Source: Dyella sedimenti (GTDB lineage Bacteria > Pseudomonadota > Gammaproteobacteria > Xanthomonadales > Rhodanobacteraceae). Taken from it: a stretch of 64,000 bases of DNA. Numbering within the stretch: position 1 is the first letter of the stretch; every line of letters begins with the position of its first letter. The translations under genes were made by a program, and so were the position numbers. Under the pieces are notes generated by a model. That model was not told the origin of the DNA. It did not search any database and was given only the letters and a program-made list of their open reading frames with translations. The DNA lies in assembly GCF_022760995.1 (NCBI RefSeq), contig NZ_JAKWJO010000001.1, forward strand, positions 372,001 to 436,000, read 5' to 3'. Shown here one piece after another: positions 35,594-44,650 of the stretch.

Positions 35594-36207
35594 GGCGACT
35601 CCTTGTTGTCTTGGGCCTTGTCGTCCTGGATGGCTTCCAGTTCCAGCCACACGCTGACGTCGTGGCCGATGGAGTTGGCATTGGCGGTGATGCCGAAGTC
35701 GTCGCGGCGGAGCATGGCGGTGGCCGAGAAGCCGGCGACGGTATGCATGCCGTAGATGGTGCCGCCACGGCGGTTGAGCGTGAACGGCAGGTCCACCGCG
35801 CGCGTGATGCCGCGCAGGGTGAGATTGCCGTGCAGCACGCCGTGCGTGTCGTCCTTGCGTTCCACCGAGGTGCTGGCGAAATGCGCGTAGCGCGACGTGC
35901 CCGCATCCAGGAACGCGGGCTTGAGCACTGCGGCGTTCCAGTCTTTGTCGCCCATGTCCAGGCTGGCCAGGTCGATGTCCAGCTCGGTGGCGGACTGGCT
36001 CCAGTCGTCCGGATCGAAGCGCAGCCAGCCACGGGCGACGTGCAGCCGGCCGAATGGGCGCGAGAAGCCGTCGTGGTCGATGCTGAAGACGATCTGGCTG
36101 TGGGTGGTGTCGTAGCGGTAGGCGGCGGGTGCCGCCAGCGCGGCGAACGGCGGCAGGGCGAGCGCCAGGAGCATCGCGAGCCGGCTTGTCAGGCGTGGCG
36201 TAGGCAT
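35590..36207 (-). CDS. Periplasmic YceI-family protein (second copy)
   Basis: A 205-residue exported protein (signal peptide MPTPRLTSRLAMLLALALPP...LAA) with a YceI core: AYRYDTTHSQIVFSIDHDGFS, TELDIDLASLDMGDKDWNA, GNLTLRGITRAVDLPFTL. It is the first gene of the yceI-cybB-yceI operon. It differs from the first copy enough to bind a different ligand or place along the same electron path. ATG 36207 is the only start that precedes the signal peptide. Its upstream region is shared with the divergent hybrid kinase. Confidence 0.92.
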   Translation of the reverse strand: MPTPRLTSRLAMLLALALPPFAALAAPAAYRYDTTHSQIVFSIDHDGFSRPFGRLHVARGWLRFDPDDWSQSATELDIDLASLDMGDKDWNAAVLKPAFLDAGTSRYAHFASTSVERKDDTHGVLHGNLTLRGITRAVDLPFTLNRRGGTIYGMHTVAGFSATAMLRRDDFGITANANSIGHDVSVWLELEAIQDDKAQDNKESP

Positions 36208-36253
36208 CCCGAGAGTCTGGACGATCCGTGGGAGTGGCGCCAGCGCCGTGCGC

Positions 36254-36270
36254 GGAAACGGATTGTTTCC
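36254..36270. promoter_or_regulatory. Inverted repeat GGAAAC-N5-GTTTCC in a divergent control region
   Basis: Six-bp perfect arms (36254-36259 and 36265-36270) lie 47 bp upstream of the yceI-cybB-yceI operon and 111 bp upstream of the hybrid kinase gene. It resembles a TetR-type operator but its spacer is five rather than four. Regulator unknown. Confidence 0.35.
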
Positions 36271-36381
36271 CGGCCGGGCATCTAGCCGCCGGGGGGGGCG
36301 GCCGTCATCGGCGTGAAACATGGCGGGCGCTCGTGCTGGCCCGGCGCCTCTGGCATCATCGGAGCCCTCTCGGGGGAGATC

Positions 36382-39300
36382 ATGCTGTCGTCCTTGCTGT
36401 TCAGTGCCTTCCTGCTTGCGGGCATGCCCACGGCGGTCGCCACGCCCGCCGCGCCCCCGCCTGCCGCGCCGCTGCCCACGCCGCAATTCCGCCGCTACGG
36501 CACCGCCGACGGCCTGCCGAGCAGCAGCGTCTACACCGTGGTGCAGGCGCCGGACGGCGCCATGTGGTTCGGTACCAAGAGCGGCATCGCGCGCTATGAC
36601 GGCGTGGACTTCAAGGTGTTCCGCCATGTCGCGGGCGATCCGCAGTCGCTGTCGAACAACGGCATCGCCACCCTGCTGTTCGATCGCGGCGGCCACTTGT
36701 GGGCCGGCGGCCTGGAAGCGGGGCTCAACCGCTACGACGAGCACACCGGCACGTTCCGCCATTGGAAGCACGATCCCGACGATCCGTCGAGCCTGGGCAG
36801 CGACAAGGTGTGGTCGGCCGCGCAGGATGGCGATGGCACGCTGTGGGTAGGCACCGCGACGGGCCTGGACCGCATGCGCGCCGATGGACGCGGCTTCGAC
36901 CACGTGGCGGTGACCGGCGGCGACCCCGCGGCCCTGGGCACGGTCGGCGCGCTGTACGTGGACGCGCACGGGCGGCTCTGGGTCGGCAGCGACAACGGCG
37001 TTTTCCGGCGCGATGCATCCGGCGGCTTCCAGCCCATCAAGGCGGACCCGCCCGATGCCGTGCTGGATGCCTGGCGCATCGAGGGCGATGCCGGCGAAGT
37101 GCGCATCGCCTCCTCGCATGGGCTGTTCGTGGTGCGCGATGACGGTGTCGCGCACCAGGTCGGGCGCAACGAGCTGCCCGACACCAATGTGCTCAGCAGC
37201 ATGCGCGACCGCGCCGGCCGGCTGTGGATCGGCACCCAGCGCGGCCTGTTCCTGCAGGAAAAGGATGGCGCGCCGGTGCAGCCGGTGACCAACCAGCCCG
37301 TGCTGTACGGCAACCTGCCGGGCACCTGGGTCTGGCAGATCCAGCCCGACCACGAGGGCGGGCTGTGGATCGCGCTGTTCGACGGCGGCGTGGGCTACCT
37401 CGCCCCGGGCTGGAACACCGTCAGCCGCTTCACCCACATTCCCGACGACGAGGCCAGCCTGCGCGACTCGGTGGCCTATTCGGTGGCGCGCGGCAGCGAC
37501 GGCACAGTGTGGGTGGGCCAGCGCAGCGGCCGCGTGGACCGCCTGTGGCCGGCCACGGGCAAGGTCGAGCACGTGGTGTCGGGCCTGCGCGGCGACGTGG
37601 TGGCCCTGACCCAGGACCAGCAGGAGCGCCTGTGGATCACCACCCAGGGCGCACTGTTCCGCTACGACCACGGCAAGCTGGACAAGGTGGCGGGCGCCGA
37701 GCAGGGCATGAAGCATCCGCTGGAAGTGGAACTCGGGCCCGATGGCGAGCTGTACGCGCGCACCTTCGGCGAAGGCCTGTTCCGCGTGGACCAGGACACC
37801 CTGGCGGTCACGCCGGTGCCGTTTCGCCCGGCCCAGGAGCGGGCGCGCTGGGGCAGCCAGATCACCTTGCGGCATGGCGTGTTCTGGTACGCCAGCGACG
37901 GCGGCATGTTGCGCCTGGACGCCAGTCGCACTTCCTTCGAGCCGGTGCCGGGGGTGGACAACAGCCAGGCCGTGGACGCCTTCGACTTCACCGGGGACGG
38001 CCTGTGGATGGCGCGTCCCGACGGCCTGGAGCACTACCGCTACGACGGCGACGGCCTGCGGCTCGACCGCAAGGTCGATGCGTCGCATGGCTGGCCTTCC
38101 ATCAACGTGGTCGACCTGGTGGTGGATGGCCATCGGCGCGTATGGATCTTCGGCCGCGACGGCCTGTGGCGCTACGACCCGGCCGACGGGCATTTCCGCG
38201 AACTGGGCCTGCAGGATGGCCTCAGCAACGGCGAGTTCATGCGCGGCTACAGCCGCGCGCTCAACGGCGTCATCTATGCACCCACGCTGGGCGGCGTGAT
38301 GGGCTTCCATCCCGACCATCCCGACGAGAGCACCGCGGCGCCGCCGGTGGCGATCACCCAGCTCACCGTGCGTCGCCGGGGCATCGTGCAGGATCTGCCG
38401 GCGCCCGCCTCCGGCGAGGTGTTCCTGGGCTGGCGCGACAGCGGGCTCAGCGTCGAGGCGCGGGTATCCTCGTATATCGATCCGTCCGCCAACCGCTATC
38501 GCTTCCACCTGCGCGGCGTGGACACCGGCTGGGTGGACACCGGCAATCGCGGCACGCGCGACCTCACCGGGCTGGCCCATGGCGACTACACGCTGGACGT
38601 GATGGGCGCGGATGCCGACGGCCACCAGGTGCAGATCGCCCGGCCGCTGGCGATCCACGTGCAGGCGCCGCCGTGGCTGCGTTGGTGGGCGTGGTGCGGC
38701 TACGTGCTGCTGGCGGCGACGCTGCTGTGGCTGGCGCTGCAGGCGTGGCGGCGGCGCCTGGCGCAACGCCACCAGATCCAGCTGGTCGAACAGCGCAGCC
38801 GCCTGGCCGAGCAGGCCAGCGCGGCCAAGACGCAATTCCTCGCCACGCTCAGCCATGAGATCCGCACGCCGATGACCGGCGTGATGGGCATGGCCGAGCT
38901 GCTGCTCAGCACGCCATTGAACGGCATGCAGCGCGACTACGCCGAGGCCATGCAGCGTTCGGGCGGCATGCTGCTGAAGCTGCTCAACGATGCGCTGGAC
39001 CTGGCGCGCATCGAGGCCGGCCGGCTGGAGCTGGAGAGCGTGCCATTCGATCCGCGCGCGCTGGTCGAGGACGTGGCCCAACTCGAACGCGGGCAGGCGC
39101 GCGCCAAGGGACTGCGCTTCGAGCTGGACATCGCCGCCGACCTGCCGCCGCGCATGGTCGGCGATGCGGTGCGCATCAAGCAGGTGCTGCTGAACCTGGC
39201 CAACAACGCCTTGAAGTTCACCGAGCACGGCGGCGTCACCCTGCGCGTGCGGCGCACCGAAGACGGCCTGCGCCTGAGCGTCATCGACACCGGCCCGGGC

Positions 39301-39933
39301 ATTCCCGAGGCCAGCCAGGCGCGGCTGTTCCAGCGCTTCGAGCAGGTCACCGGCCCGCAGCGGCGCGCCGGCAGCGGGCTGGGACTGGCCATCTGCCGCG
39401 AACTGGTGGCGATGATGGGCGGCAGCATCGAGCTGGAATCGAAGGTGGCTTTCGGCAGCAGCTTCCACGTGCGCCTGCCCTTGTCGCTAGCGCAGGAGCC
39501 CGCCGCTTCGGCCAGCCTGCTCGGCGAGGGCGCGGCCGGCCGCTGCCTGAGCGTGCTGCTGGTGGAGGACGACGCTATCGTCGCGGCGGTGATCCGCGGC
39601 CTGCTCGAACGCGCCGGCCATGAGGTGCGCTACGTGGGCAATGGCCTGGCCGCGCTGGCGGAACTGGCGCAGGCGCCCTGCGACGTGATCCTGCTGGACC
39701 TGGACCTGCCGGGCATCGACGGTTTCCAGATCGCGCGGCTGATCCGCCAGCGCGAGGAGCCGGGCCAGCGCGTGCCGATCGTGGCGATCACCGCGCGTTC
39801 GGGCGGCGACGAGGAAGCGCAGGCGCGCGAGGCGGGCATGGACGGCTTCCTGCGCAAGCCGCTGACCGGCGAGCAACTGCTGGATGCGATCAACGAACGG
39901 CTCGCGGCGCGGATCGACGAAGCTGTTCTGTAG
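36382..39933 (+). CDS. Hybrid sensor histidine kinase with periplasmic two-component propeller
   Basis: An 1183-residue hybrid kinase. A signal peptide leads a long periplasmic region of two-component propeller repeats (about 35-690; e.g. DGAMWFGTKSGIARYDG, DGTLWVGTATGLDR, AGRLWIGTQRGLFL), a Y_Y_Y domain (about 690-765), one membrane helix (about 767-787), HisKA with FLATLSHEIRTPM (His about 822), HATPase_c with NLANNALKF, DTGPGIP and GSGLGLAICREL, and a receiver with LLLVEDD-type acid pocket and Asp in LLDLDLPGIDGF (about 1104). All phospho-acceptors are present. No DNA-binding output domain follows, so a separate response regulator must exist. ATG 36382 follows a strong GGGGGAG. The stop codon lies inside a REP arm. 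Confidence 0.95.
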   Translation: MLSSLLFSAFLLAGMPTAVATPAAPPPAAPLPTPQFRRYGTADGLPSSSVYTVVQAPDGAMWFGTKSGIARYDGVDFKVFRHVAGDPQSLSNNGIATLLFDRGGHLWAGGLEAGLNRYDEHTGTFRHWKHDPDDPSSLGSDKVWSAAQDGDGTLWVGTATGLDRMRADGRGFDHVAVTGGDPAALGTVGALYVDAHGRLWVGSDNGVFRRDASGGFQPIKADPPDAVLDAWRIEGDAGEVRIASSHGLFVVRDDGVAHQVGRNELPDTNVLSSMRDRAGRLWIGTQRGLFLQEKDGAPVQPVTNQPVLYGNLPGTWVWQIQPDHEGGLWIALFDGGVGYLAPGWNTVSRFTHIPDDEASLRDSVAYSVARGSDGTVWVGQRSGRVDRLWPATGKVEHVVSGLRGDVVALTQDQQERLWITTQGALFRYDHGKLDKVAGAEQGMKHPLEVELGPDGELYARTFGEGLFRVDQDTLAVTPVPFRPAQERARWGSQITLRHGVFWYASDGGMLRLDASRTSFEPVPGVDNSQAVDAFDFTGDGLWMARPDGLEHYRYDGDGLRLDRKVDASHGWPSINVVDLVVDGHRRVWIFGRDGLWRYDPADGHFRELGLQDGLSNGEFMRGYSRALNGVIYAPTLGGVMGFHPDHPDESTAAPPVAITQLTVRRRGIVQDLPAPASGEVFLGWRDSGLSVEARVSSYIDPSANRYRFHLRGVDTGWVDTGNRGTRDLTGLAHGDYTLDVMGADADGHQVQIARPLAIHVQAPPWLRWWAWCGYVLLAATLLWLALQAWRRRLAQRHQIQLVEQRSRLAEQASAAKTQFLATLSHEIRTPMTGVMGMAELLLSTPLNGMQRDYAEAMQRSGGMLLKLLNDALDLARIEAGRLELESVPFDPRALVEDVAQLERGQARAKGLRFELDIAADLPPRMVGDAVRIKQVLLNLANNALKFTEHGGVTLRVRRTEDGLRLSVIDTGPGIPEASQARLFQRFEQVTGPQRRAGSGLGLAICRELVAMMGGSIELESKVAFGSSFHVRLPLSLAQEPAASASLLGEGAAGRCLSVLLVEDDAIVAAVIRGLLERAGHEVRYVGNGLAALAELAQAPCDVILLDLDLPGIDGFQIARLIRQREEPGQRVPIVAITARSGGDEEAQAREAGMDGFLRKPLTGEQLLDAINERLAARIDEAVL

Positions 39934-40008
39934 GAGCGCACCTTGTGCGCGACCGGGTGACGAAGGGGGGGGCAAGCATCCCTGTCGCGCACAGGGTGCG
40001 CTCCCACA
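39929..40008. repeat. REP-like palindrome, family A
   Basis: Inverted arms at 39929-39953 and 39984-40008 around a 30-base centre with a run of eight G. The left arm differs slightly (TAGGAGCGCACCTTGTGCGC) and contains the stop codon of the hybrid kinase. It separates that gene from the convergent holC. Confidence 0.88.
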
Positions 40009-40019
40009 ACGGCGGCGCC

Positions 40020-40442
40020 TCACATATCGAACTTGTTAACCTCGAAGCCGCGCTGCCTGTATTCGGTCCAGCGCGTGCGCGAGCCGGTGCGTTCGCCGGG
40101 GTCGGCCGCCACCACTTCCAGTACGCGGTCGTAGCGGCCAGGGGCGCAGGCCTCGCGCAGGTTGATTACCAGCGGCCGGTCCGCCGTCTCGATGCCGGGC
40201 GGCGCGATCAGCACGGCGGTGTGTTCGTCATCGTCGTCGCCGGCCAACTGGTGCGAGATGAAGCCGTCCTGGTCGAACTCCCACAACAGCTCGTCGATCG
40301 CCTCCGCCTGGGCGAAGTCGCGTGCCAGCACCAGCGTGGGCTGCTGCGCGGCGAACGCGCGCTTGGCCAGCTCGCACACCAGCAGCAGCGGCTGTTCGCG
40401 GAAGCGCGGCTTGTCGATCAGGTAGAAGTCGGCGCGGGGCAT
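40020..40442 (-). CDS. holC: DNA polymerase III subunit chi
   Basis: A 140-residue chi subunit. It begins MPRADFYLIDKPRF and has the family pattern LLVCELAKRAFAAQQPTLVLARD, then DELLWEFDQDGFISHQLAGD and the C-terminal RWTEYRQRGFEVNKFDM. Chi joins the clamp loader to single-stranded DNA-binding protein. It lies downstream of pepA, as in most gammaproteobacteria, but valS, usually next, is not here. A perfect 11-bp inverted repeat separates it from pepA. Confidence 0.95.
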   Translation of the reverse strand: MPRADFYLIDKPRFREQPLLLVCELAKRAFAAQQPTLVLARDFAQAEAIDELLWEFDQDGFISHQLAGDDDDEHTAVLIAPPGIETADRPLVINLREACAPGRYDRVLEVVAADPGERTGSRTRWTEYRQRGFEVNKFDM

Positions 40443-40461
40443 GGCGGAAGCCTTCGATGGT

Positions 40462-40489
40462 CGTCATTCCGGCCTGCACCGGAATGACG
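40462..40489. repeat. Family C hairpin between pepA and holC
   Basis: CGTCATTCCGG (40462-40472) and CCGGAATGACG (40479-40489) form a perfect 11-bp stem with a six-base loop. It may stop or dampen read-through from pepA into holC or stabilise the mRNA end. Confidence 0.85.
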
Positions 40490-40514
40490 GCGTGGGTGTG
40501 GCGCGACGTGTCGA

Positions 40515-42002
40515 TTACACCGTCCGGTCGATCAGCCACTGCACCAGCAACGGCACCGGGCGGCCGGTGGCCAGGCCCTTGCGGCCTTCGTCCCAGGCGG
40601 TGCCGGCGATGTCCAGGTGCGCCCAGCGCTGGCCTTCGGTGAAGCGCGCCAGGAAGCAGCCCGCGGTGATCGCGCCGGCGTTCTTGCCGCCGATGTTGGC
40701 CACGTCGGCGAAGCCCGATTCCAGCTGCGCCTGGTAGTCGTCCCACAGCGGCAGGCGCCAGGCGCGGTCGAGCGTGTGCTCACCAGCGGCGAGCAGTTCG
40801 GCGGCGAGGTCGTCGTGCTTGCTCATCAGGCCGCTGGCGTGCTTGCCCAGCGCGACCACGCAGGCGCCGGTGAGCGTGGCAGCGTCGATCAGCACCTGCG
40901 GCTGGAAGGTGCGCGCGGTGTAGGTCAGCGCATCGCACAGGATCAGGCGGCCTTCCGCGTCGGTGTTGAGCACCTCGATGGTGAGGCCGGACAAGCTGGT
41001 CAGCACGTCGCCCGGGCGATAGCTGTCGCCGTCGGGCATGTTCTCCACCGCCGGCACCACGCACACCAGGTTCACCGGCAGGCCCAGCTTCACCGTGGCG
41101 ACGAAGCCGCCGAGCACGCCGGCGGCGCCGCCCATGTCGAACTTCATCTCCTCCATGCCCGGGCCGGGCTTGAGGCTGATGCCGCCGGTGTCGAAGGTGA
41201 TGCCCTTGCCGACGAAGGCGTAGGGCCTCTCGTCCTCGGCGCCGCCCTTGTACTGCAGGATCACCAGCTTGGGCTTGTTGGCCGAACCGCGGCCCACCGC
41301 GAGCAGCGAGCCGAAGCCCAGCTCGCCCATGGTCTCGTGGTCGAGCACGGTGCAATCCACCTTGTCGTGCTGCGCGGCGAACTGCTCGGCCTGGCTGGCG
41401 ATGTAGGCGGGGTTGCAGATGTTGGGCGGCAGGTTGGCCAGGTCGCGGGCGAAGCGCACGCCCGCGGCGATGGCCACGGCCTGGGCGAGACCGGCCTGGG
41501 CGTCCTCGCCGGCAGCGAAGGCGAGGCTGGCCAGCTCCGGCTGCGCGGGCTTCTCGCGCGGCTTGAAAGTGGCGGTGTAGCGATAGGCCGCGTGGTCGGC
41601 GGCGAGGGCGGCGGTGCGCACGCGCCAGGCGGCGTCCTGTCCCGGCACGTCCACCTCGGTCAGGTAGGACACCGCGCCGTCGATCGGCAGGCGGCCCAGC
41701 GCGCGCGCGGCCTCGATGTTGACCTTCTGATAGCGTGCACCATCGAAGCTCTTCTGCGTTCCCAGTCCGACCACCAGCACGCGCCTGGCCGCGACGCCCT
41801 CGGGCGCGTACAGCAGCGCGGTGCTGCCGGCCTTGCCGGTGATGTCGCCGCTTTCCACCTGGCGCTTGATCGCGCCATGCGCCGCGGTGTCCACGCGGGC
41901 GGCGGCGCTGGTGAGTACGCCGTTCTCGTAGACGCCGACCACCACGCAGGGGGTGTCGACGGTTTCGGGAGCGGCGGAGCCAAGGCTGAACTGGAGAGTC
42001 AT
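40515..42002 (-). CDS. pepA: Leucyl aminopeptidase (cytosol, M17)
   Basis: A 495-residue M17 aminopeptidase. The two-zinc site is shown by [20 protein letters not shown] (Lys and Asp), [12 protein letters not shown], and [16 protein letters not shown] (Asp and Glu of the family signature). It releases N-terminal Leu and other residues from peptides, and the E. coli homologue also binds DNA at Xer sites. It is divergent from lptF-lptG, the standard arrangement in this class. No good ribosome site precedes ATG 42002. Confidence 0.97.
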   Translation of the reverse strand: MTLQFSLGSAAPETVDTPCVVVGVYENGVLTSAAARVDTAAHGAIKRQVESGDITGKAGSTALLYAPEGVAARRVLVVGLGTQKSFDGARYQKVNIEAARALGRLPIDGAVSYLTEVDVPGQDAAWRVRTAALAADHAAYRYTATFKPREKPAQPELASLAFAAGEDAQAGLAQAVAIAAGVRFARDLANLPPNICNPAYIASQAEQFAAQHDKVDCTVLDHETMGELGFGSLLAVGRGSANKPKLVILQYKGGAEDERPYAFVGKGITFDTGGISLKPGPGMEEMKFDMGGAAGVLGGFVATVKLGLPVNLVCVVPAVENMPDGDSYRPGDVLTSLSGLTIEVLNTDAEGRLILCDALTYTARTFQPQVLIDAATLTGACVVALGKHASGLMSKHDDLAAELLAAGEHTLDRAWRLPLWDDYQAQLESGFADVANIGGKNAGAITAGCFLARFTEGQRWAHLDIAGTAWDEGRKGLATGRPVPLLVQWLIDRTV

Positions 42003-42208
42003 GTCGTGTCCTGCGGAAAGGTCCGGGCAGGCCCGGACAGGCTAGACTTGGGGTTTGCCGGTTCCCGATGGGGGCGGCGCCAAGCCCTTCATCTTATCGC
42101 ATGTCGAGGACCTGTCCCCATGAGCGGGGCGAGAGCGCTTACACTTCACGGCCATTTTCCCCTCCGCGCGCCAGTGTGCCGCGCGGGCCTTTGCGTGCGT
42201 GAGGACCG

Positions 42209-43315
42209 GTGCTGAGCATCCTCGATCGTTATTTCCTGCGCGAGCTGGCGCAGACCGTGGCGGCCACCGCCATCGTGCTGCTGGCGATCATGGCCGGCAC
42301 CTCGTTCGCGCACGTGCTGCAGCAGGTGGCCAACGGCAGCTTCCCGGCCAGCGTGATGTTCCAGGTGCTGGGCCTGAACATGCTCGACGGCCTGTCCACG
42401 CTGCTGCCGCTGTCGGCCTTCCTGGGCGTGCTGAGCGCGCTGGGCCGCATGTATCGCGAGAGCGAGATGCATGTGCTGGCGTCCTCCGGCATGGGCGCCA
42501 AGGGCCTGCTGCGCCCGGTGTCGATACTGTCGGTGGCGGTGGCGATCCTGGTGGGCGCCGTGTCGCTGTGGCTGGGCCCCTGGGCCGCGCGCACCTCCGA
42601 CCAACTGGTGGCCGCGGCCAACCGCTCGGTGATCGCGGCCGGCCTCGACGCGGGCCGCTTCACCGAGCTGCCCGGCAAGGGCGGCATCATCTTCGTCGAC
42701 GCGCTGAGCCGCGACGGCAGCACGCTGGGCAATACCTTCATCGCCACCGAGCGCATCGGCCGAGACAACGTGCCGCACATCAAGCTGGTGACCGGCAAGC
42801 ATGGCCAGCTCTACCAGGAAACCGACGGCAGCGGGCGCTTCCTGGCGTTGTGGGACGGCTTCCAGTACGACATCCCGCTGGGCGCGGACAACTGGCGCAA
42901 GATGCAGTACGAACGCAACGACGCCTCGCTGGACAGCATCCAGTCCGACGACGACAACGAGGATCCCGCGCACTCGCTGACCCTGGCGCAGTTGCTGAAG
43001 ACCGACAATCCCGACACGCGCGCCGAGTTCGCCTGGCGCACCATCTCGCCGGCGATGACCCTGGTGCTGCTGGCGCTGGCCCTGCCGCTGTCGCGCCAGA
43101 GCCCCCGCGAGCCGCGCTTCGGCCGCTTCTTCCTCGCGGTGCTGACCTTCTATGGCTACTACCTGCTGCTGGCGATCTGCCGCGGCCAGATCATCAAGGG
43201 CCATTGGCACCACTCGTTCCCGATGTGGATCGTGACCCTGCTCGTGTTCGGCGTCGCCGCCCGCATGTTCCAGAACCAGTACACCGCGCGCAAGCCGCGC
43301 AAGGCCGGTGCCTGA
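42209..43315 (+). CDS. lptF: LPS export ABC permease LptF
   Basis: A 368-residue inner-membrane component of the Lpt bridge that extracts lipopolysaccharide. It has the expected layout of three N-terminal helices (RYFLRELAQTVAATAIVLLAI...), a periplasmic beta-jellyroll (about 130-260), and three C-terminal helices (TLVLLALALPLSRQSPREPRFG). The start is GTG 42209 preceded by GAGGA. Its stop overlaps the next start as TGATG, so LptF and LptG are coupled. Confidence 0.96.
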   Translation: MLSILDRYFLRELAQTVAATAIVLLAIMAGTSFAHVLQQVANGSFPASVMFQVLGLNMLDGLSTLLPLSAFLGVLSALGRMYRESEMHVLASSGMGAKGLLRPVSILSVAVAILVGAVSLWLGPWAARTSDQLVAAANRSVIAAGLDAGRFTELPGKGGIIFVDALSRDGSTLGNTFIATERIGRDNVPHIKLVTGKHGQLYQETDGSGRFLALWDGFQYDIPLGADNWRKMQYERNDASLDSIQSDDDNEDPAHSLTLAQLLKTDNPDTRAEFAWRTISPAMTLVLLALALPLSRQSPREPRFGRFFLAVLTFYGYYLLLAICRGQIIKGHWHHSFPMWIVTLLVFGVAARMFQNQYTARKPRKAGA

Positions 43316-44415
43316 TGGCTGCCTTGCGCATCCGCCGCGTCGACTGGCTGGTCGGCGTCACCGTGCTCGGTTCCATGCTGATGGTGTGGCTGGTGATTAC
43401 CGGCCTGGACGCGGTGTTCCAGTTCCTGCGCCAACTCGGCAATGTCGGCAAGAACGGCTACACCGTGACCAACGCGGTGGTGTACGTGCTGGTGACCTTC
43501 CCGCGACGTCTGTACGAGATGTTCGGCAATGCCGCGCTGATCGGCGGCCTGCTGGGCCTGGGCGGCCTGGCTTCCACCAACGAGCTGACCGCGCTGCGCG
43601 CGTGCGGCCTGTCCAAGCTGCGCATCGCCGCCTCGGCGGTGGGCGTGGTGGCCATCCTGATGGTCGGCGTGGTGATCCTCGGCGAGACCGCGGCGCCCTG
43701 GGGCGACCAGCAGGCGCAGGCGATGCAGCTGCGGCTGAAATCCAACAACGTGGGCCTGGGCGGCGCTTCCGGCCTGTGGGCGCGCGACGGCAACCTGGTC
43801 ATCAACGCCAAGGGCTGGACGGCCAAGCGCACCGAGACGCACACCACCGTGCAACTGCACGACGTGCGCGTGTTCGCGCTCACTCCGGACGGCCAGGTGA
43901 CCCGCTTCGACTGGGCCAAGACAGCCGAGCACGACGGCCGCCAGTGGGTGATGCAGAACGTGCGCAGCACAACGCTGGACGAGAAGGGCACGCACTCCAC
44001 CACGACGGCCAGCCAGCGCTGGGATTCCAAGCTCAATCCGCAGGTGCTTGAGCAGTCGGTGATCCAGCCGCAGTACCTGCCGATGCGCGACCTGCGCCGC
44101 AACATCGCCTACCTGGAGCAGAACGGGCAGAACCCCGGCGTGTACGAGTCGGCGTTCTGGGGGCGCGCGCTGTATCCGCTCAACGTGCTGGTGCTGGTGC
44201 TACTGGCGATGCCGTTCTCGTTCGGCACGCTGCGCTCGGGCGGCCTGGGCAAGCGCATGTTCATCGGCATGCTGCTGGCGATCGGCTGGTACTTCCTGCA
44301 GAAGGCGATGGTGAACTTCGGCACCGTGTACGGCGTGCCGCCGCTGGTGGCCAACCTGCTGCCCGCGGTGATCCTGGCGGTGATCGCCTGGCTGTATTTC
44401 AGGAAGAACGGGTAG
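43315..44415 (+). CDS. lptG: LPS export ABC permease LptG
   Basis: A 366-residue partner of LptF with the same fold: N-terminal helices (RRVDWLVGVTVLGSMLMVWLV), ELTALRACGLSKLRIAAS coupling helix, a periplasmic jellyroll (about 130-260) and a C-terminal helix trio containing MPFSFGTLRSGGLGKRMFIG. The two permeases pair with the LptB ATPase, not present here. Translation is coupled to lptF. Confidence 0.96.
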   Translation: MAALRIRRVDWLVGVTVLGSMLMVWLVITGLDAVFQFLRQLGNVGKNGYTVTNAVVYVLVTFPRRLYEMFGNAALIGGLLGLGGLASTNELTALRACGLSKLRIAASAVGVVAILMVGVVILGETAAPWGDQQAQAMQLRLKSNNVGLGGASGLWARDGNLVINAKGWTAKRTETHTTVQLHDVRVFALTPDGQVTRFDWAKTAEHDGRQWVMQNVRSTTLDEKGTHSTTTASQRWDSKLNPQVLEQSVIQPQYLPMRDLRRNIAYLEQNGQNPGVYESAFWGRALYPLNVLVLVLLAMPFSFGTLRSGGLGKRMFIGMLLAIGWYFLQKAMVNFGTVYGVPPLVANLLPAVILAVIAWLYFRKNG

Positions 44416-44451
44416 CGAGCCGCTGCCCTTTCCCCTTTGTGGGAGTTTTGT

Positions 44452-44635
44452 TGTGGGAGCGCACCCTGTGCGCGACTGCGGTGCCATTAGGGGGCGGGGG
44501 ATGGGTAGCGGGGGCGCCAAGTCCGGCCACCCGAGGCCAGCCTGCATGTTGCGACAGAAGTGGGTTTTTGCGCCCCCACTACCCATCTCCCGCCCCCAGG
44601 CTCACCGCCAGTCGCGCACAGGGTGCGCTCCCACA
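44452..44635. repeat. Nested composite palindrome: family A arms around a family B inverted repeat
   Basis: Outer perfect 25-bp arms of family A lie at 44452-44476 and 44611-44635. Nested inside are 28-bp arms of family B at 44490-44517 and 44570-44597, with two mismatches, around a 52-base centre. The whole lies between the convergent lptG and ABC exporter genes. As RNA it could fold into one long stem. Confidence 0.9.
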
Positions 44636-44650
44636 GGAAAAAAGCGGGGA

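Noticed and set aside
35590..39468. Long minus-strand reading frame of 1292 codons
   Set aside because: Only its last about 205 codons encode a real protein (YceI). The rest is antisense to the hybrid kinase, a high-GC shadow rich in His, Gln and Arg.
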